57,036 bases of DNA from Tagaea sp. CACIAM 22H2. Lineage in GTDB: Bacteria > Pseudomonadota > Alphaproteobacteria > CACIAM-22H2. This document shows, piece after piece, positions 45,245-53,635 of this stretch (its first letter is position 1; each line of letters begins with the position of its first letter). The stretch spans positions 1 to 57,036 of the forward strand of contig PVXE01000027.1 in the NCBI GenBank assembly GCA_014444615.1. The letters run 5' to 3'. The position numbers and the translations under genes are program-made. Below the pieces are notes generated by a model. That model was not told where the DNA came from and searched no databases. It saw only the letters and a program-made list of their open reading frames with translations.

Positions 45245-46438
45245 TCAGCGCAGCACGCGCTTTTCCCACTCGGCGGCGAGGCGCGTCATCCAGCCGGGAT
45301 GGGGCTCGGGCAAAGCGCGGCCAAGCTCGGCGGCCGACAGCATGCCAGGAACGGGTGGCACATCGGCGAAGAACTTCTTCTGATCGGGCGGCAAGCGCTC
45401 GACATCCAGCACCGTCGGATTGCCGAGATGGCGCGGATCGCTCATCCGGGCTTGGGCTTCGCCCGACAGCAGGAAATCGGCGACGACCATCGCCGCCGCC
45501 GGGTTCGCGGCGTTGTAAGGGATCGACACGAAGCTGGTGTTCGCGATCGTGCCGCCATCAAGCCCCGTCGCGCGTGCGGTGGCGGGCAGAAGATTATTGG
45601 CGATCGACACGGCCGCCTCGGCCGGATTGAACGAGATCATCAAATCGATCTCGCCGTCATTCATCAGCATACGCTGGGCCGGGCCACTTTCCGGGAATTG
45701 CGCGCCGCGCCGCCACAGGGTCGGGCGCAAAGCGTCGTACCACGCCCAGAGCGGTGCGACGGCCGCGTCGTAATTCGCGTCGGTGGGGGCGGCGGCGAGC
45801 AAGGCGCGATCTTGCGTCAGCTCGTACAGCGCTTGCTTGAGGAAGGTCGCACCCAAAAAGTTCCGCGCGGTCGGGTGCGTCAAGCGGCCGGGATTGGCTT
45901 TGGCCCAATCGAGCATCGCCGCCATCGAGCGCGGCGGCTTCGGCAAGCGCGCGGAATCGTAGACATAGACGATCTGCGCCAAGCGCCATGGGGCGGCATA
46001 TCCATCGACGGGTACGGTGAAGTCGACGACGTTCGACGGTTTGCCTTCGGCATCGACGTAACGGAAATTCGGCAGGCGCTCGACGAACGGCCCATAATTC
46101 AGGCGCTGTTCCTTCATCGCCAGGAAATTCGGGCCGTTGATCCAGATGAGATCGACCGAGCCGCCGCTGTCGCGCCCGGCCGCTTTCTCCGCGATCACGC
46201 GTTGCACCGCCTCGGCCGTATCGCGCAAACGCACATGGCGAAGTTCGATGCCGTACTCGGCGCGCACGCGATCCGCGGTCCAGGCGATGAAGGCGTTGGT
46301 GCGCTCGTCGCCGCCCCAGGCGTTGAAGAACACCGGCTTGCCCTTCGCGGCCGCCAGCGTTTCGGTCCACGACGTTTGCGCGAAAGCGGGCGCGGCGGCG
46401 TGCGCGCCGGCGGCGATCAGGAAATCCCGCCGCCGCAT
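45245..46438 (-). CDS. ABC transporter substrate-binding protein, YnjB-like
   Basis: The 397-residue periplasmic protein starts MRRRDFLIAAGAHAAAPAFA, a Tat-like signal. YnjB-type features are FFNAWGGDERTNAFI (about 38-52), SVDLIWINGPNFLAMKEQ, LNYGPFVERLPNFRYVD, HPTARNFLGATFLKQALYEL and DLMISFNPAEAAVSI. The ligand of this family is not established. The ATG at 46438 overlaps the radical SAM stop by one base (TGATG); a GTG three bases earlier is possible. Confidence 0.9.
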   Translation of the reverse strand: MRRRDFLIAAGAHAAAPAFAQTSWTETLAAAKGKPVFFNAWGGDERTNAFIAWTADRVRAEYGIELRHVRLRDTAEAVQRVIAEKAAGRDSGGSVDLIWINGPNFLAMKEQRLNYGPFVERLPNFRYVDAEGKPSNVVDFTVPVDGYAAPWRLAQIVYVYDSARLPKPPRSMAAMLDWAKANPGRLTHPTARNFLGATFLKQALYELTQDRALLAAAPTDANYDAAVAPLWAWYDALRPTLWRRGAQFPESGPAQRMLMNDGEIDLMISFNPAEAAVSIANNLLPATARATGLDGGTIANTSFVSIPYNAANPAAAMVVADFLLSGEAQARMSDPRHLGNPTVLDVERLPPDQKKFFADVPPVPGMLSAAELGRALPEPHPGWMTRLAAEWEKRVLR

Positions 46439-47490
46439 CACTTCGCGGCGACTTTCATCGCGCGGCGCCGCGCTTTCGCCGCTTCGATCCGCGCGCCCAT
46501 TTTGGCCTCGAAGAATTTGTCGCAGCCGATGCAGAGATTTTGATAGTCGCGGCCCGACGGCGTTTTGGTGCGCGACGCGTCGGCGAATTTCGCTTCGTCC
46601 CAGCCGTCGGCAAGCCCCATCTTTTGCGGTTCGCCGGCGGAGATCGCCTGGAACGCCGGATCGTCGCGCAAGCTGTCGATGATATCGGCGAGGCGATCCT
46701 CGGTCAGATTGCCGATCGGCAATTTGGTTTTGATGCAGCAGGGATAGACGCTGCCGTCGGGCTCGACGGAGATCTCGGCGCCCGACTCTCCGTAGCGCAG
46801 GAAGTCGAGCCCACCCGACCAGCGCGCGCAGAAATTGTCGGCGAGCGTGGCGTGCGAAAGGTCATTGTCCCACGCGCGGCCGCGCGGCCAGATTTTGCCG
46901 ATCCAGGTATCGGGTGTGGCACCAAAGAAGCTGAAGACCGGGCCTTCTTCTTCCAGCCATTTGCGATTCTGCGTGGCGAGGCCGCTTTGATGCATGCCTT
47001 TGCTTTCGAACAGGCGCGTCAAATCGGCCTTCATGGCCTCGGCCTTGATGTTGACGTGGAAATCGTCGAGACCCGCGCAGGAGATCATCCACACGCCGCG
47101 CGACAGCAGATCGTCGACGATTTCCGGCGTTACCAGATCGCCGGTCGTCTGCACCACGATCTTCACCCCGCCGCGATCCGCATATTTGTCGCGCAGGCGT
47201 TCGATGACTTTATAGGTTACGTTCTCGCGGATCGGGTCGAGTAGCGACTCACCGCCCGACAGGATGACACGCCCGACCTTCAAACGCGGCGCGCCCGTCT
47301 CGTCGCGGTCGGCGCGGTCGCGATAGAGCATCGTGTCGGGCAGATTGTCGACGATGCGCGGGAAATTCGCGACCGCCTCGGCGAGCACGCCCTTCATTTC
47401 GCGCTTGTTGTAGGGGCGGAAGCGGTCCTCGTAGCAGTGTTTGCACCGCCGATGGCACGCCCAGCTCATGACGTAGTAAATCGATTCCAT
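46438..47490 (-). CDS. radical SAM protein with short SPASM-like tail
   Basis: The 350-residue enzyme has the radical SAM cluster motif C12-x3-C16-x2-C19 (SWACHRRCKHC) at the very N-terminus, a GGESLLDP motif for SAM binding (about residue 80), and a C-terminal region with Cys251-Cys252 (SVYPCCIKTK) and Cys320/Cys323 (LCIGCDKF) that could hold a second iron-sulfur cluster. Seven-cysteine SPASM enzymes modify peptides or sugars; this one has fewer. The substrate is unknown. It leads the coupled run of importer and kinase genes, which suggests that it acts on the imported compound or one derived from it. Confidence 0.87.
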   Translation of the reverse strand: MESIYYVMSWACHRRCKHCYEDRFRPYNKREMKGVLAEAVANFPRIVDNLPDTMLYRDRADRDETGAPRLKVGRVILSGGESLLDPIRENVTYKVIERLRDKYADRGGVKIVVQTTGDLVTPEIVDDLLSRGVWMISCAGLDDFHVNIKAEAMKADLTRLFESKGMHQSGLATQNRKWLEEEGPVFSFFGATPDTWIGKIWPRGRAWDNDLSHATLADNFCARWSGGLDFLRYGESGAEISVEPDGSVYPCCIKTKLPIGNLTEDRLADIIDSLRDDPAFQAISAGEPQKMGLADGWDEAKFADASRTKTPSGRDYQNLCIGCDKFFEAKMGARIEAAKARRRAMKVAAK

Positions 47491-47526
47491 GTCCGCCGTT
47501 TCGTCGTGCCGTTCCGCGAGGTTACA

Positions 47527-48030
47527 CTAGAGCGCGGCGTCCAGTTCGGCCAGTACCGGCTCGCCGTGAACATGGCGCAGAAAGGCGAGAAGATCGCCCG
47601 AGGCGATATTCGTCGTCGCCGTATTGATCAGCGGATGGGCATTCAGCGTTTCCTGCCGCATCATCCAGGCGTCGAGCACGACCGTCACGCGTTTGTCCTT
47701 GTCGTTGATCGGCGCGAAGGGCGTGACCGAACCGGGGATCACGCCCAGCACTTCCATCAGTAGCGGCGCCGAACCGAAGGATAGGCGCTTCGACCCGATG
47801 CGCTGCGGTAGCGTCTTCAAATCGATCGTCCGTTCCCACGGCGCGGAGACGAGCCAGAGCCGATTTTTTGCGTCCTTCAGGAACAAATTCTTCACGTTGA
47901 CGCCGGGCAGGCTGGCGCCATGCAGGCGCTTTCCGTCCTCGACGGTGAACGCGGCCTCGTGTTCGACCGTATGGGTGCGGATGCCCAAGCGGGCGAGAAC
48001 GGCGAATAGGTCGTCCGGCGTGTGCGGCAT
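47527..48030 (-). CDS. proX: YbaK/ProX-like aminoacyl-tRNA deacylase (ProXp-ala type)
   Basis: The 167-residue protein resembles PrdX/ProXp-ala, which hydrolyses alanyl-tRNAPro made by mistake. The fold is YbaK/aaRS editing domain with EHEAAFTVEDGKRLHGASLPG, KNLFLKDAKNRLWLVSAP and the PGSVTPFAPINDKD segment with FxxxN-like residues. It stands alone, outside a prolyl-tRNA synthetase. It lies 36 bases upstream of the radical SAM gene on the same strand and might be the first gene of that operon, or just a neighbour. Confidence 0.9.
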   Translation of the reverse strand: MPHTPDDLFAVLARLGIRTHTVEHEAAFTVEDGKRLHGASLPGVNVKNLFLKDAKNRLWLVSAPWERTIDLKTLPQRIGSKRLSFGSAPLLMEVLGVIPGSVTPFAPINDKDKRVTVVLDAWMMRQETLNAHPLINTATTNIASGDLLAFLRHVHGEPVLAELDAAL

Positions 48031-48116
48031 GGCCGCATCTAGCCGCGTTCGCGCCGGAATTTCAATGCCTTGAGAGGGGATATGGCGGCAGCGGGGAACG
48101 GCGTATAACCCCGCTT

Positions 48117-50528
48117 ATGCGCCGCGCCATGATTCTTCTGACGCTGTTTCTTTTCGTCGCCATCGTCGGCGGCGGGGCCGCGATTCTGGGCGGGCTTTGG
48201 TATTTCGGGCGCGGTCTGCCCGACCATAAAACGCTCGCCGAATACCAACCCTCGATCACCACGCGCGTTCACGCGGCCGACGGGCGCATTTTGGCCGAAT
48301 TCGCGATCGAGCGGCGCGTCTTCGTGCCCTACGAGAAGATTCCGCGCCGCGTGGTCGCGGCGTTCCTCGCGGCCGAGGACAAGAATTTCTATTCCCATCC
48401 GGGCGTCAGTCTGCCCGATATCGCGCGCGCCGCGGTGCAGAACCTCGCCAATCTCGGCCAGCGCCGCCCGGTGGGCGCTTCCACGATCACGCAGCAGGTC
48501 GCCAAGAACATGCTGCTGACCAACGAAGTGTCGATCGAGCGCAAGGTGAAGGAAGCGATTCTGGCGCTTCGCATCGAGGAGGCGCTGTCCAAGCGCCGCA
48601 TTCTCGAGCTCTATCTCAACGAAATCTATCTCGGCTACGGCGCCTATGGCGTGGCGTCGGCCGCGCTCAACTATTTCGATCGCTCGCTCGACGAACTGAC
48701 CCTCGCCGAGGCCGCGTTCCTGGCCGTGCTGCCCAAGGCGCCGAACAACTACAACCCGCAGCGCTTCAACGCGCGCGCGGTGGAACGTCGCGATTGGGTG
48801 CTCGGCCGCTTGCTGGAAGACGGCCAAATCAGCCAGGCCGAATACGACGAAGCGCGGGCGCAGCCCATCGTCACGCGCACGCGCGGGCCGGAGGATACGG
48901 TCCACGCCGATTACTTCGCCGAGGAAGTGCGCCGCGAGCTGTTGCAGAAATACGGCGAGCGCGAGCTGTTCCGCGGCGGTCTGGTCGTGCGCACGACGAT
49001 GGACCCGAAGATCCAGGACATCGCCGAGCGCGCGCTGCGTAAAGGCTTGCTTGCCTATGACCGCCGCCATGGCTGGCGCGGCGCGTTCGCGCGGATCGAA
49101 GGCGCGCCCGCCGATTTCGCGCGCGCACTCGCCCAAGTGCCGCGCCCGGGCGGCACGCCGACGGAATGGCGCACCGCCTTGGTGCTGCGCCTCGCCAACG
49201 ATTCGGTCGAGCTTGGCTTCGCCGACAATACGAAGGGCACGCTGCCGTTCGAGGAGATGCGCTGGGCGCGCAAGCCCGAGCGCGAGCAGCGTTTGGGCCC
49301 GCCGCTGCGCAATCCCGCCGACGCGCTGTCGGTCGGCGACGTCATTCTGGTCGAGAAGACCGCGACCGAAGGCCGCTTCGCGCTGCGCCAGATCCCGAAT
49401 GTGGGCGGCGCGATCGTGGCGCTCGACCCGCATTCGGGCCGCGTGCGCGCGCTGGTCGGCGGCTGGAGCTATGAGCAAAGCCAGTTCAACCGCGCCACGC
49501 AGGCGCTGCGCCAGCCCGGCTCGTCGTTCAAGCCGTTCGTCTATCTGCCGGCCCTCGACAATGGCTTCACGCCGGCGAGCCTCGTCCTCGACGCCCCCAT
49601 CGTCATCGACCAGGGTCCTGGCATGCCGCCCTGGCGCCCGGCAAACTACTCGCGCAATTTCTATGGGCCGTCGCCGTTGCGCGTGGGCATCGAGCAGTCG
49701 CGCAATCTGATGACCATCCGCCTCGCCCAGGCCGTGGGGATGGAGAAGATCGCCGCGACCGTCGAGGGGCTTGGCGTGGTCGACAAGCTGCACCCCACGC
49801 TCGCCATGGCGCTGGGGGCGGGCGAGACGACGTTGATGCGCATGACCACGGCGTATTCGATGTTCGTCAACGGCGGCATGCGCATTTCGCCGTCGCTGAT
49901 CGACCGCATCCAGGATCGCGAAGGCCGCACGATCTGGAAACACGATCCGCGAATTTGCGAATCCTGCGGCGAGATCTTCACGGGTGAGGCGCCGCCCGCC
50001 TTGGCCGAAACCCGCGCCCAGGCGATCGACCCCGCGACCGCCTATCAGATGACGTCGATGCTGCAAGGTGTCGTCCAGCGCGGCACGGGCCGCCGGTTGC
50101 TCGAACTCAACCGGCCGCTCGCGGGCAAGACGGGCACGACCAACGAATCCTTCGATACGTGGTTCGTCGGGTTCTCGCCCGATTTGACCGTCGGCGTGTG
50201 GGTCGGGTTCGACAATCCGCGCACGCTGGGCCCCAACGAAACGGGTTCGTCGGTCGCCGTTCCCATTTTCCGCGACGTGATGGCCGAGGCGCTGCAGGGC
50301 GTGCCGGTCGAGCCGTTCCGCATTCCCGCGGGTATCCGGCTCGTGCGGATCAACCCGCAGACCGGCTTGCCGGCACGGCCGGGCGAGCGCGATGCGATCT
50401 GGGAAGCGTTCAAGCCCGGCACCGAAGCGCGCGAAGACCGCAACGTGCTCGACGGCAACGGCGCGTTCACCACGTCGGCGCCCGGCATCGCCGCTCCGGC
50501 GGGCCAGGACGCGGACGGGATTTACTGA
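48117..50528 (+). CDS. mrcA: penicillin-binding protein 1A (bifunctional)
   Basis: The protein (803 residues) polymerises and cross-links peptidoglycan outside the inner membrane. It has an N-terminal anchor (about 7-30), a GT51 transglycosylase domain with catalytic Glu87 ([11 protein letters not shown]), [14 protein letters not shown] and [15 protein letters not shown], and a transpeptidase domain with Ser469 in SSFK, SRN (about 527), and KTG at 671-673. A roughly 100-residue OB-like insertion separates the domains. It is divergent from the proX-like gene. Confidence 0.96.
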   Translation: MRRAMILLTLFLFVAIVGGGAAILGGLWYFGRGLPDHKTLAEYQPSITTRVHAADGRILAEFAIERRVFVPYEKIPRRVVAAFLAAEDKNFYSHPGVSLPDIARAAVQNLANLGQRRPVGASTITQQVAKNMLLTNEVSIERKVKEAILALRIEEALSKRRILELYLNEIYLGYGAYGVASAALNYFDRSLDELTLAEAAFLAVLPKAPNNYNPQRFNARAVERRDWVLGRLLEDGQISQAEYDEARAQPIVTRTRGPEDTVHADYFAEEVRRELLQKYGERELFRGGLVVRTTMDPKIQDIAERALRKGLLAYDRRHGWRGAFARIEGAPADFARALAQVPRPGGTPTEWRTALVLRLANDSVELGFADNTKGTLPFEEMRWARKPEREQRLGPPLRNPADALSVGDVILVEKTATEGRFALRQIPNVGGAIVALDPHSGRVRALVGGWSYEQSQFNRATQALRQPGSSFKPFVYLPALDNGFTPASLVLDAPIVIDQGPGMPPWRPANYSRNFYGPSPLRVGIEQSRNLMTIRLAQAVGMEKIAATVEGLGVVDKLHPTLAMALGAGETTLMRMTTAYSMFVNGGMRISPSLIDRIQDREGRTIWKHDPRICESCGEIFTGEAPPALAETRAQAIDPATAYQMTSMLQGVVQRGTGRRLLELNRPLAGKTGTTNESFDTWFVGFSPDLTVGVWVGFDNPRTLGPNETGSSVAVPIFRDVMAEALQGVPVEPFRIPAGIRLVRINPQTGLPARPGERDAIWEAFKPGTEAREDRNVLDGNGAFTTSAPGIAAPAGQDADGIY

Positions 50529-50615
50529 ACCTCAGCACCGACGCGGAAAAGCGGGGCTTGCCAAGGGCGCCCGCATTTCGTATCCGCATGCCATCATTCG
50601 AATTGGAGCATCCGT

Positions 50616-51744
50616 ATGCGCGCCGAAATCGCCGCCCTCGCCGCCGAAATCAAGCAGTCGCTCGATCTTCTGCGGAGGTTTCTTTGACTGGGATAAGGCC
50701 CTCAAGAAACTCGACGAACTGAACGCGCTGTCGGAAGACCCGTCGCTCTGGAACGACCCCAAGAAGGCGCAGTCGATTCTGCGCGAACGCAAGCAGCTCG
50801 AAACGTCGATCACGGCGGTTAAACGCCTTCAGACCGATCTCGACGACGCCGTCGGCATGATCGAACTCGCCGAAGCGGAAGGCGACGCGGCCATTCTGGC
50901 GGACGCCGAAAACGCGCTGGTGGCGCTGAAGGCGGAAAGCGAGAAGCGGGGCTTGGCTGCGCTGCTGTCGGGCGAAGCCGACGCCAACGACGCCTTCATC
51001 GAAATCCATGCCGGTGCCGGCGGCACCGAAGCACAGGATTGGGGCGAAATGCTCTCGCGCATGTATCTGCGCTGGGCGGAAAAGCGCGGCTTCAAAACCG
51101 AGTATCTCGAAGAGAGCCCCGGCGAAGAAGCCGGCATCAAGTCGGCGACGTTGCGCATTTCGGGCGAAAACGCCTATGGCTGGCTGAAGACCGAAAGCGG
51201 CGTGCATCGCCTCGTGCGCATCTCGCCCTTCGATTCCAACGACCGCCGGCAGACGAGTTTCGCCTCGGCCTGGGTTTACCCGGCGATCGAAGACGACATT
51301 CAGATCGATATCAACGAGTCCGACGTGCGCACCGACGTCTATCGCGCATCGGGCGCGGGCGGTCAGCACGTCAACAAGACGGAAAGCGCCGTGCGTTTGA
51401 CGCATATCCCGACCAACACCGTCGTGGCGTGCCAGACCGAACGCTCGCAGCACAAGAACCGCGACAAAGCGTGGAAGATGCTGCGCGCGCGGCTTTACGA
51501 AGCCGAATTGCAGAAGCGCGAAGCCGCCACCCTGGCCGAGCACCAGAACAAGAGCGATATCGGCTGGGGCCACCAGATCCGCTCCTACGTGCTGCAGCCC
51601 TATCAGATGGTGAAGGATCTGCGCACGAACGTCGAAACGTCGGACACGCAAGGCGTGCTCGACGGCGATATCGACCGGTTCCTGGAAGCCTCGCTCGCCT
51701 CGCGCCTCAAAGGCGGCAAAGCGGAATCCGACGCCAAGTCCTAA
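50616..51744 (+). CDS. prfB: peptide chain release factor 2 (programmed +1 frameshift)
   Basis: RF2 recognises UGA and UAA stop codons. The gene is two frames: ATG 50616 to CTT (50684), 23 codons ending in LLRRFL, then TGA 50685. A +1 shift at CTT-TGA-C resumes at GAC 50686 and gives a 375-residue protein. It contains the RF2 tripeptide SPF at about residues 203-205 and the GGQ catalytic loop at 248-250 ([12 protein letters not shown]). A plain frame call would miss the N-terminus. RF2 levels thus autoregulate by how often UGA is read. Confidence 0.96.
50674..50688 (+). promoter_or_regulatory. RF2 programmed frameshift site
   Basis: An internal Shine-Dalgarno CGGAGG (50673-50678) is followed three bases later by CTT TGA C (50682-50688). 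This is the conserved arrangement that stimulates +1 slippage of tRNA-Leu at the in-frame UGA. Autoregulation: low RF2 slows UGA decoding and raises frameshifting. Confidence 0.94.
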
Positions 51745-51807
51745 CCATTTGACGGCAGGGCGGAATCCGGAAATACCGAAAATCGCTTGGCAATTTACCG
51801 AACTTCA

Positions 51808-51826
51808 TGTGTTATAATATAACACA
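51808..51826 (+). promoter_or_regulatory. Zur-like palindromic operator overlapping a promoter
   Basis: TGTGTTATA-A-TATAACACA is a perfect 19-base palindrome 22 bases before the start of the barrel protein gene. Its 15-base core TGTTATAATATAACA has the form TGTTATA-N-TATAACA that is the core of the proteobacterial Zur (zinc uptake regulator) consensus. A TATAAT (51813-51818) lies inside it and could serve as the -10 box, so a bound repressor would block the promoter. A TTGGCA at 51787 is a candidate -35, though the spacing of 20 bases is long. Confidence 0.75.
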
Positions 51827-51848
51827 ACAAGTTGGAGTGCCGTATCCG

Positions 51849-53090
51849 ATGACGTTCCGCCGCCTTTTCGCGTCCGCCGCCCTGTCCCTCGCTTTGGCCG
51901 CCTCGGCTTTCGCGCAGAGCCCCGATCGTCATGTCCATGGCGAGGGAATTCATTTCGACACCGACGTGACGGTGAAGCTCGGCGTCGACCGCGCCTATAA
52001 CAGCACGAACGCGCCGTCGAAGCTGGTCGACGGCTATGGCGAGTTCGAAGGGGTGACGAAATTGTTCGTCACGTCGAACTTCAATCTGCAAGCCAAGCTG
52101 CATTGGGAACGGGTCAAGGCGCCGACCGAAGGGCGCCTGTTCGGCGGCCACGCGGCCTATCTCGAAAATCTGTTCGCCAATCTCGAACTCGATATCGCGA
52201 AACTCTACGCCGGCAAGTTCAACCCGGCCTTCGGCATGGGCTGGGACGATGCGCGCCTGCCGGGCTTCTACGCGAACGAATTCGCGAAGGACTACCAGAT
52301 GAAGGAAGCGATCGGTGCGGGCGCCGGGCGCGATTTCGATCTGGGCGCCTTCGGCACGCATAAGATCAACGCGGCGGCGTTCTTCTTCGACAACACCGCG
52401 CTATCGAGCTCCGTGTTCAATCGTCCGGGCTACGGGCCCGGGCAGGGCCCGTTGTCGACGACGCAACGCCTGGGCCGCAACCGGCTGGAATATGGCGGGC
52501 CGGGCAATACCAATGGGCCTCAGTCGTTCGCGCTGGGCTACGAACTTGCCGATCCCAAAGGTCTCGAAGGTTTGACGATCGGCTTGGGCTATCGCCGTTT
52601 GGCGGCGGGCACGCGTCAGCCCGCGACGCTGCAAGCGACGAGCGGCGCCGTCGCCTCGCGCGCGTCGGATGGTTACGTCGCCGGTGCGCGCTACGAGATC
52701 GGCCTGCCGGCGGGCTTCGTGTTCACGCCCTTCGTCGAATGGGCGAAATTCACCGACGTGTTCAATTCCGACCCGATCATCGGCGTCAATCAATTCAAGG
52801 ACCGCAGCTACTGGACGACGGCCGGAATCCTGACCTGGCAGGATTTCACGCTGATCGGTTCGCGCATGACGCGCACCTTCGCAAAGCCCGACAGCGCCGC
52901 CACGTCGGGCGATTTCTTCAACCAGCAGGACCGCCAGATCGCCGTCAACCTACTCTACAAGGTGATGGAGGATCTGACGGTCGGCATCGGTTGGAAGCGC
53001 ACGAAGGCGGTGCCCGCCTTCGGCAACGTCAACGCCCAGGCGACGACCAGCACGATCGGCGCCCAGGTCGTTTACGGTTTCGAGTTTTAA
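51849..53090 (+). CDS. outer-membrane beta-barrel porin-like protein, putative zinc-responsive
   Basis: The 413-residue protein has a signal peptide (about 1-22, cleavage after AFA-Q) and a mature chain of alternating hydrophobic strands ending in Phe (VYGFEF), the C-terminal signature of barrel proteins. It does not resemble TonB-dependent receptors: there is no plug domain or TonB box. A short His-containing segment (DRHVHGEGIHF) follows the signal. The predicted Zur-like site in its promoter suggests expression under zinc shortage, so it could admit zinc or a zinc chelate. The function is inferred from the operator only. Confidence 0.75.
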   Translation: MTFRRLFASAALSLALAASAFAQSPDRHVHGEGIHFDTDVTVKLGVDRAYNSTNAPSKLVDGYGEFEGVTKLFVTSNFNLQAKLHWERVKAPTEGRLFGGHAAYLENLFANLELDIAKLYAGKFNPAFGMGWDDARLPGFYANEFAKDYQMKEAIGAGAGRDFDLGAFGTHKINAAAFFFDNTALSSSVFNRPGYGPGQGPLSTTQRLGRNRLEYGGPGNTNGPQSFALGYELADPKGLEGLTIGLGYRRLAAGTRQPATLQATSGAVASRASDGYVAGARYEIGLPAGFVFTPFVEWAKFTDVFNSDPIIGVNQFKDRSYWTTAGILTWQDFTLIGSRMTRTFAKPDSAATSGDFFNQQDRQIAVNLLYKVMEDLTVGIGWKRTKAVPAFGNVNAQATTSTIGAQVVYGFEF

Positions 53091-53635
53091 AGCGCCTTCG
53101 CGGCTTCCAAAACTGCATCGACATGACCGGTGACGGAGACGGGCCGCCACACGGCGCGGATCGTTCCGGTTTTGTCGATCAGATAGGTCGAGCGTTCGAT
53201 GCCCATATATTTGCGCCCGTACATGCTCTTCTCGACCCACGTGTCGTAGGCGGCCGTCGCTTTGCCTTCCTCGTCCGAGCCGAGATGGAATTTGAGGCCG
53301 TATTTGGCCGCGAATTTGTCGTGGCTCTTCATCGGGTCGCGGCTGATGCCGATGATCTCGGCGTCGACCTTCTTGAACTGCATCAGCGCCTCGTTGAAGC
53401 CGCACGCTTCGGTCGTGCAGCCGGGCGTGTCGTCCTTCGGATAGAAATAGACGACGACGTTCTTGCCCTTGAGCGCCGACAGCTTCACCGAACCGCCGCC
53501 GGCGGTCGGCAGGTTGAAATCGGGCGCCTTGGCGCCGACCTTGGGGCCGCGCACGGGCGCGTCGGCCTGTTTCGATTTGGCGGGGGCGGCTTTTTTCAGG
53601 GCCTTCTTGGCGGCGGTCTTGGTCTTGGCGGCCAT
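53087..53635 (-). CDS. peroxiredoxin, Bcp/PrxQ type
   Basis: The 182-residue peroxiredoxin reduces peroxides with thiols. The peroxidatic Cys is in the PKDDTPGCTTEACGF motif (about residue 75), with a second Cys five residues later as the resolving one. A Lys/Ala-rich N-terminal extension of roughly 30 residues precedes the AhpC/TSA fold, longer than in the usual 155-residue Bcp. The ATG at 53635 overlaps the glnE stop by one base (TGATG); GTG 53638 is an alternative. Its 3' end overlaps the barrel gene by 4 bases. Confidence 0.94.
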   Translation of the reverse strand: MAAKTKTAAKKALKKAAPAKSKQADAPVRGPKVGAKAPDFNLPTAGGGSVKLSALKGKNVVVYFYPKDDTPGCTTEACGFNEALMQFKKVDAEIIGISRDPMKSHDKFAAKYGLKFHLGSDEEGKATAAYDTWVEKSMYGRKYMGIERSTYLIDKTGTIRAVWRPVSVTGHVDAVLEAAKAL

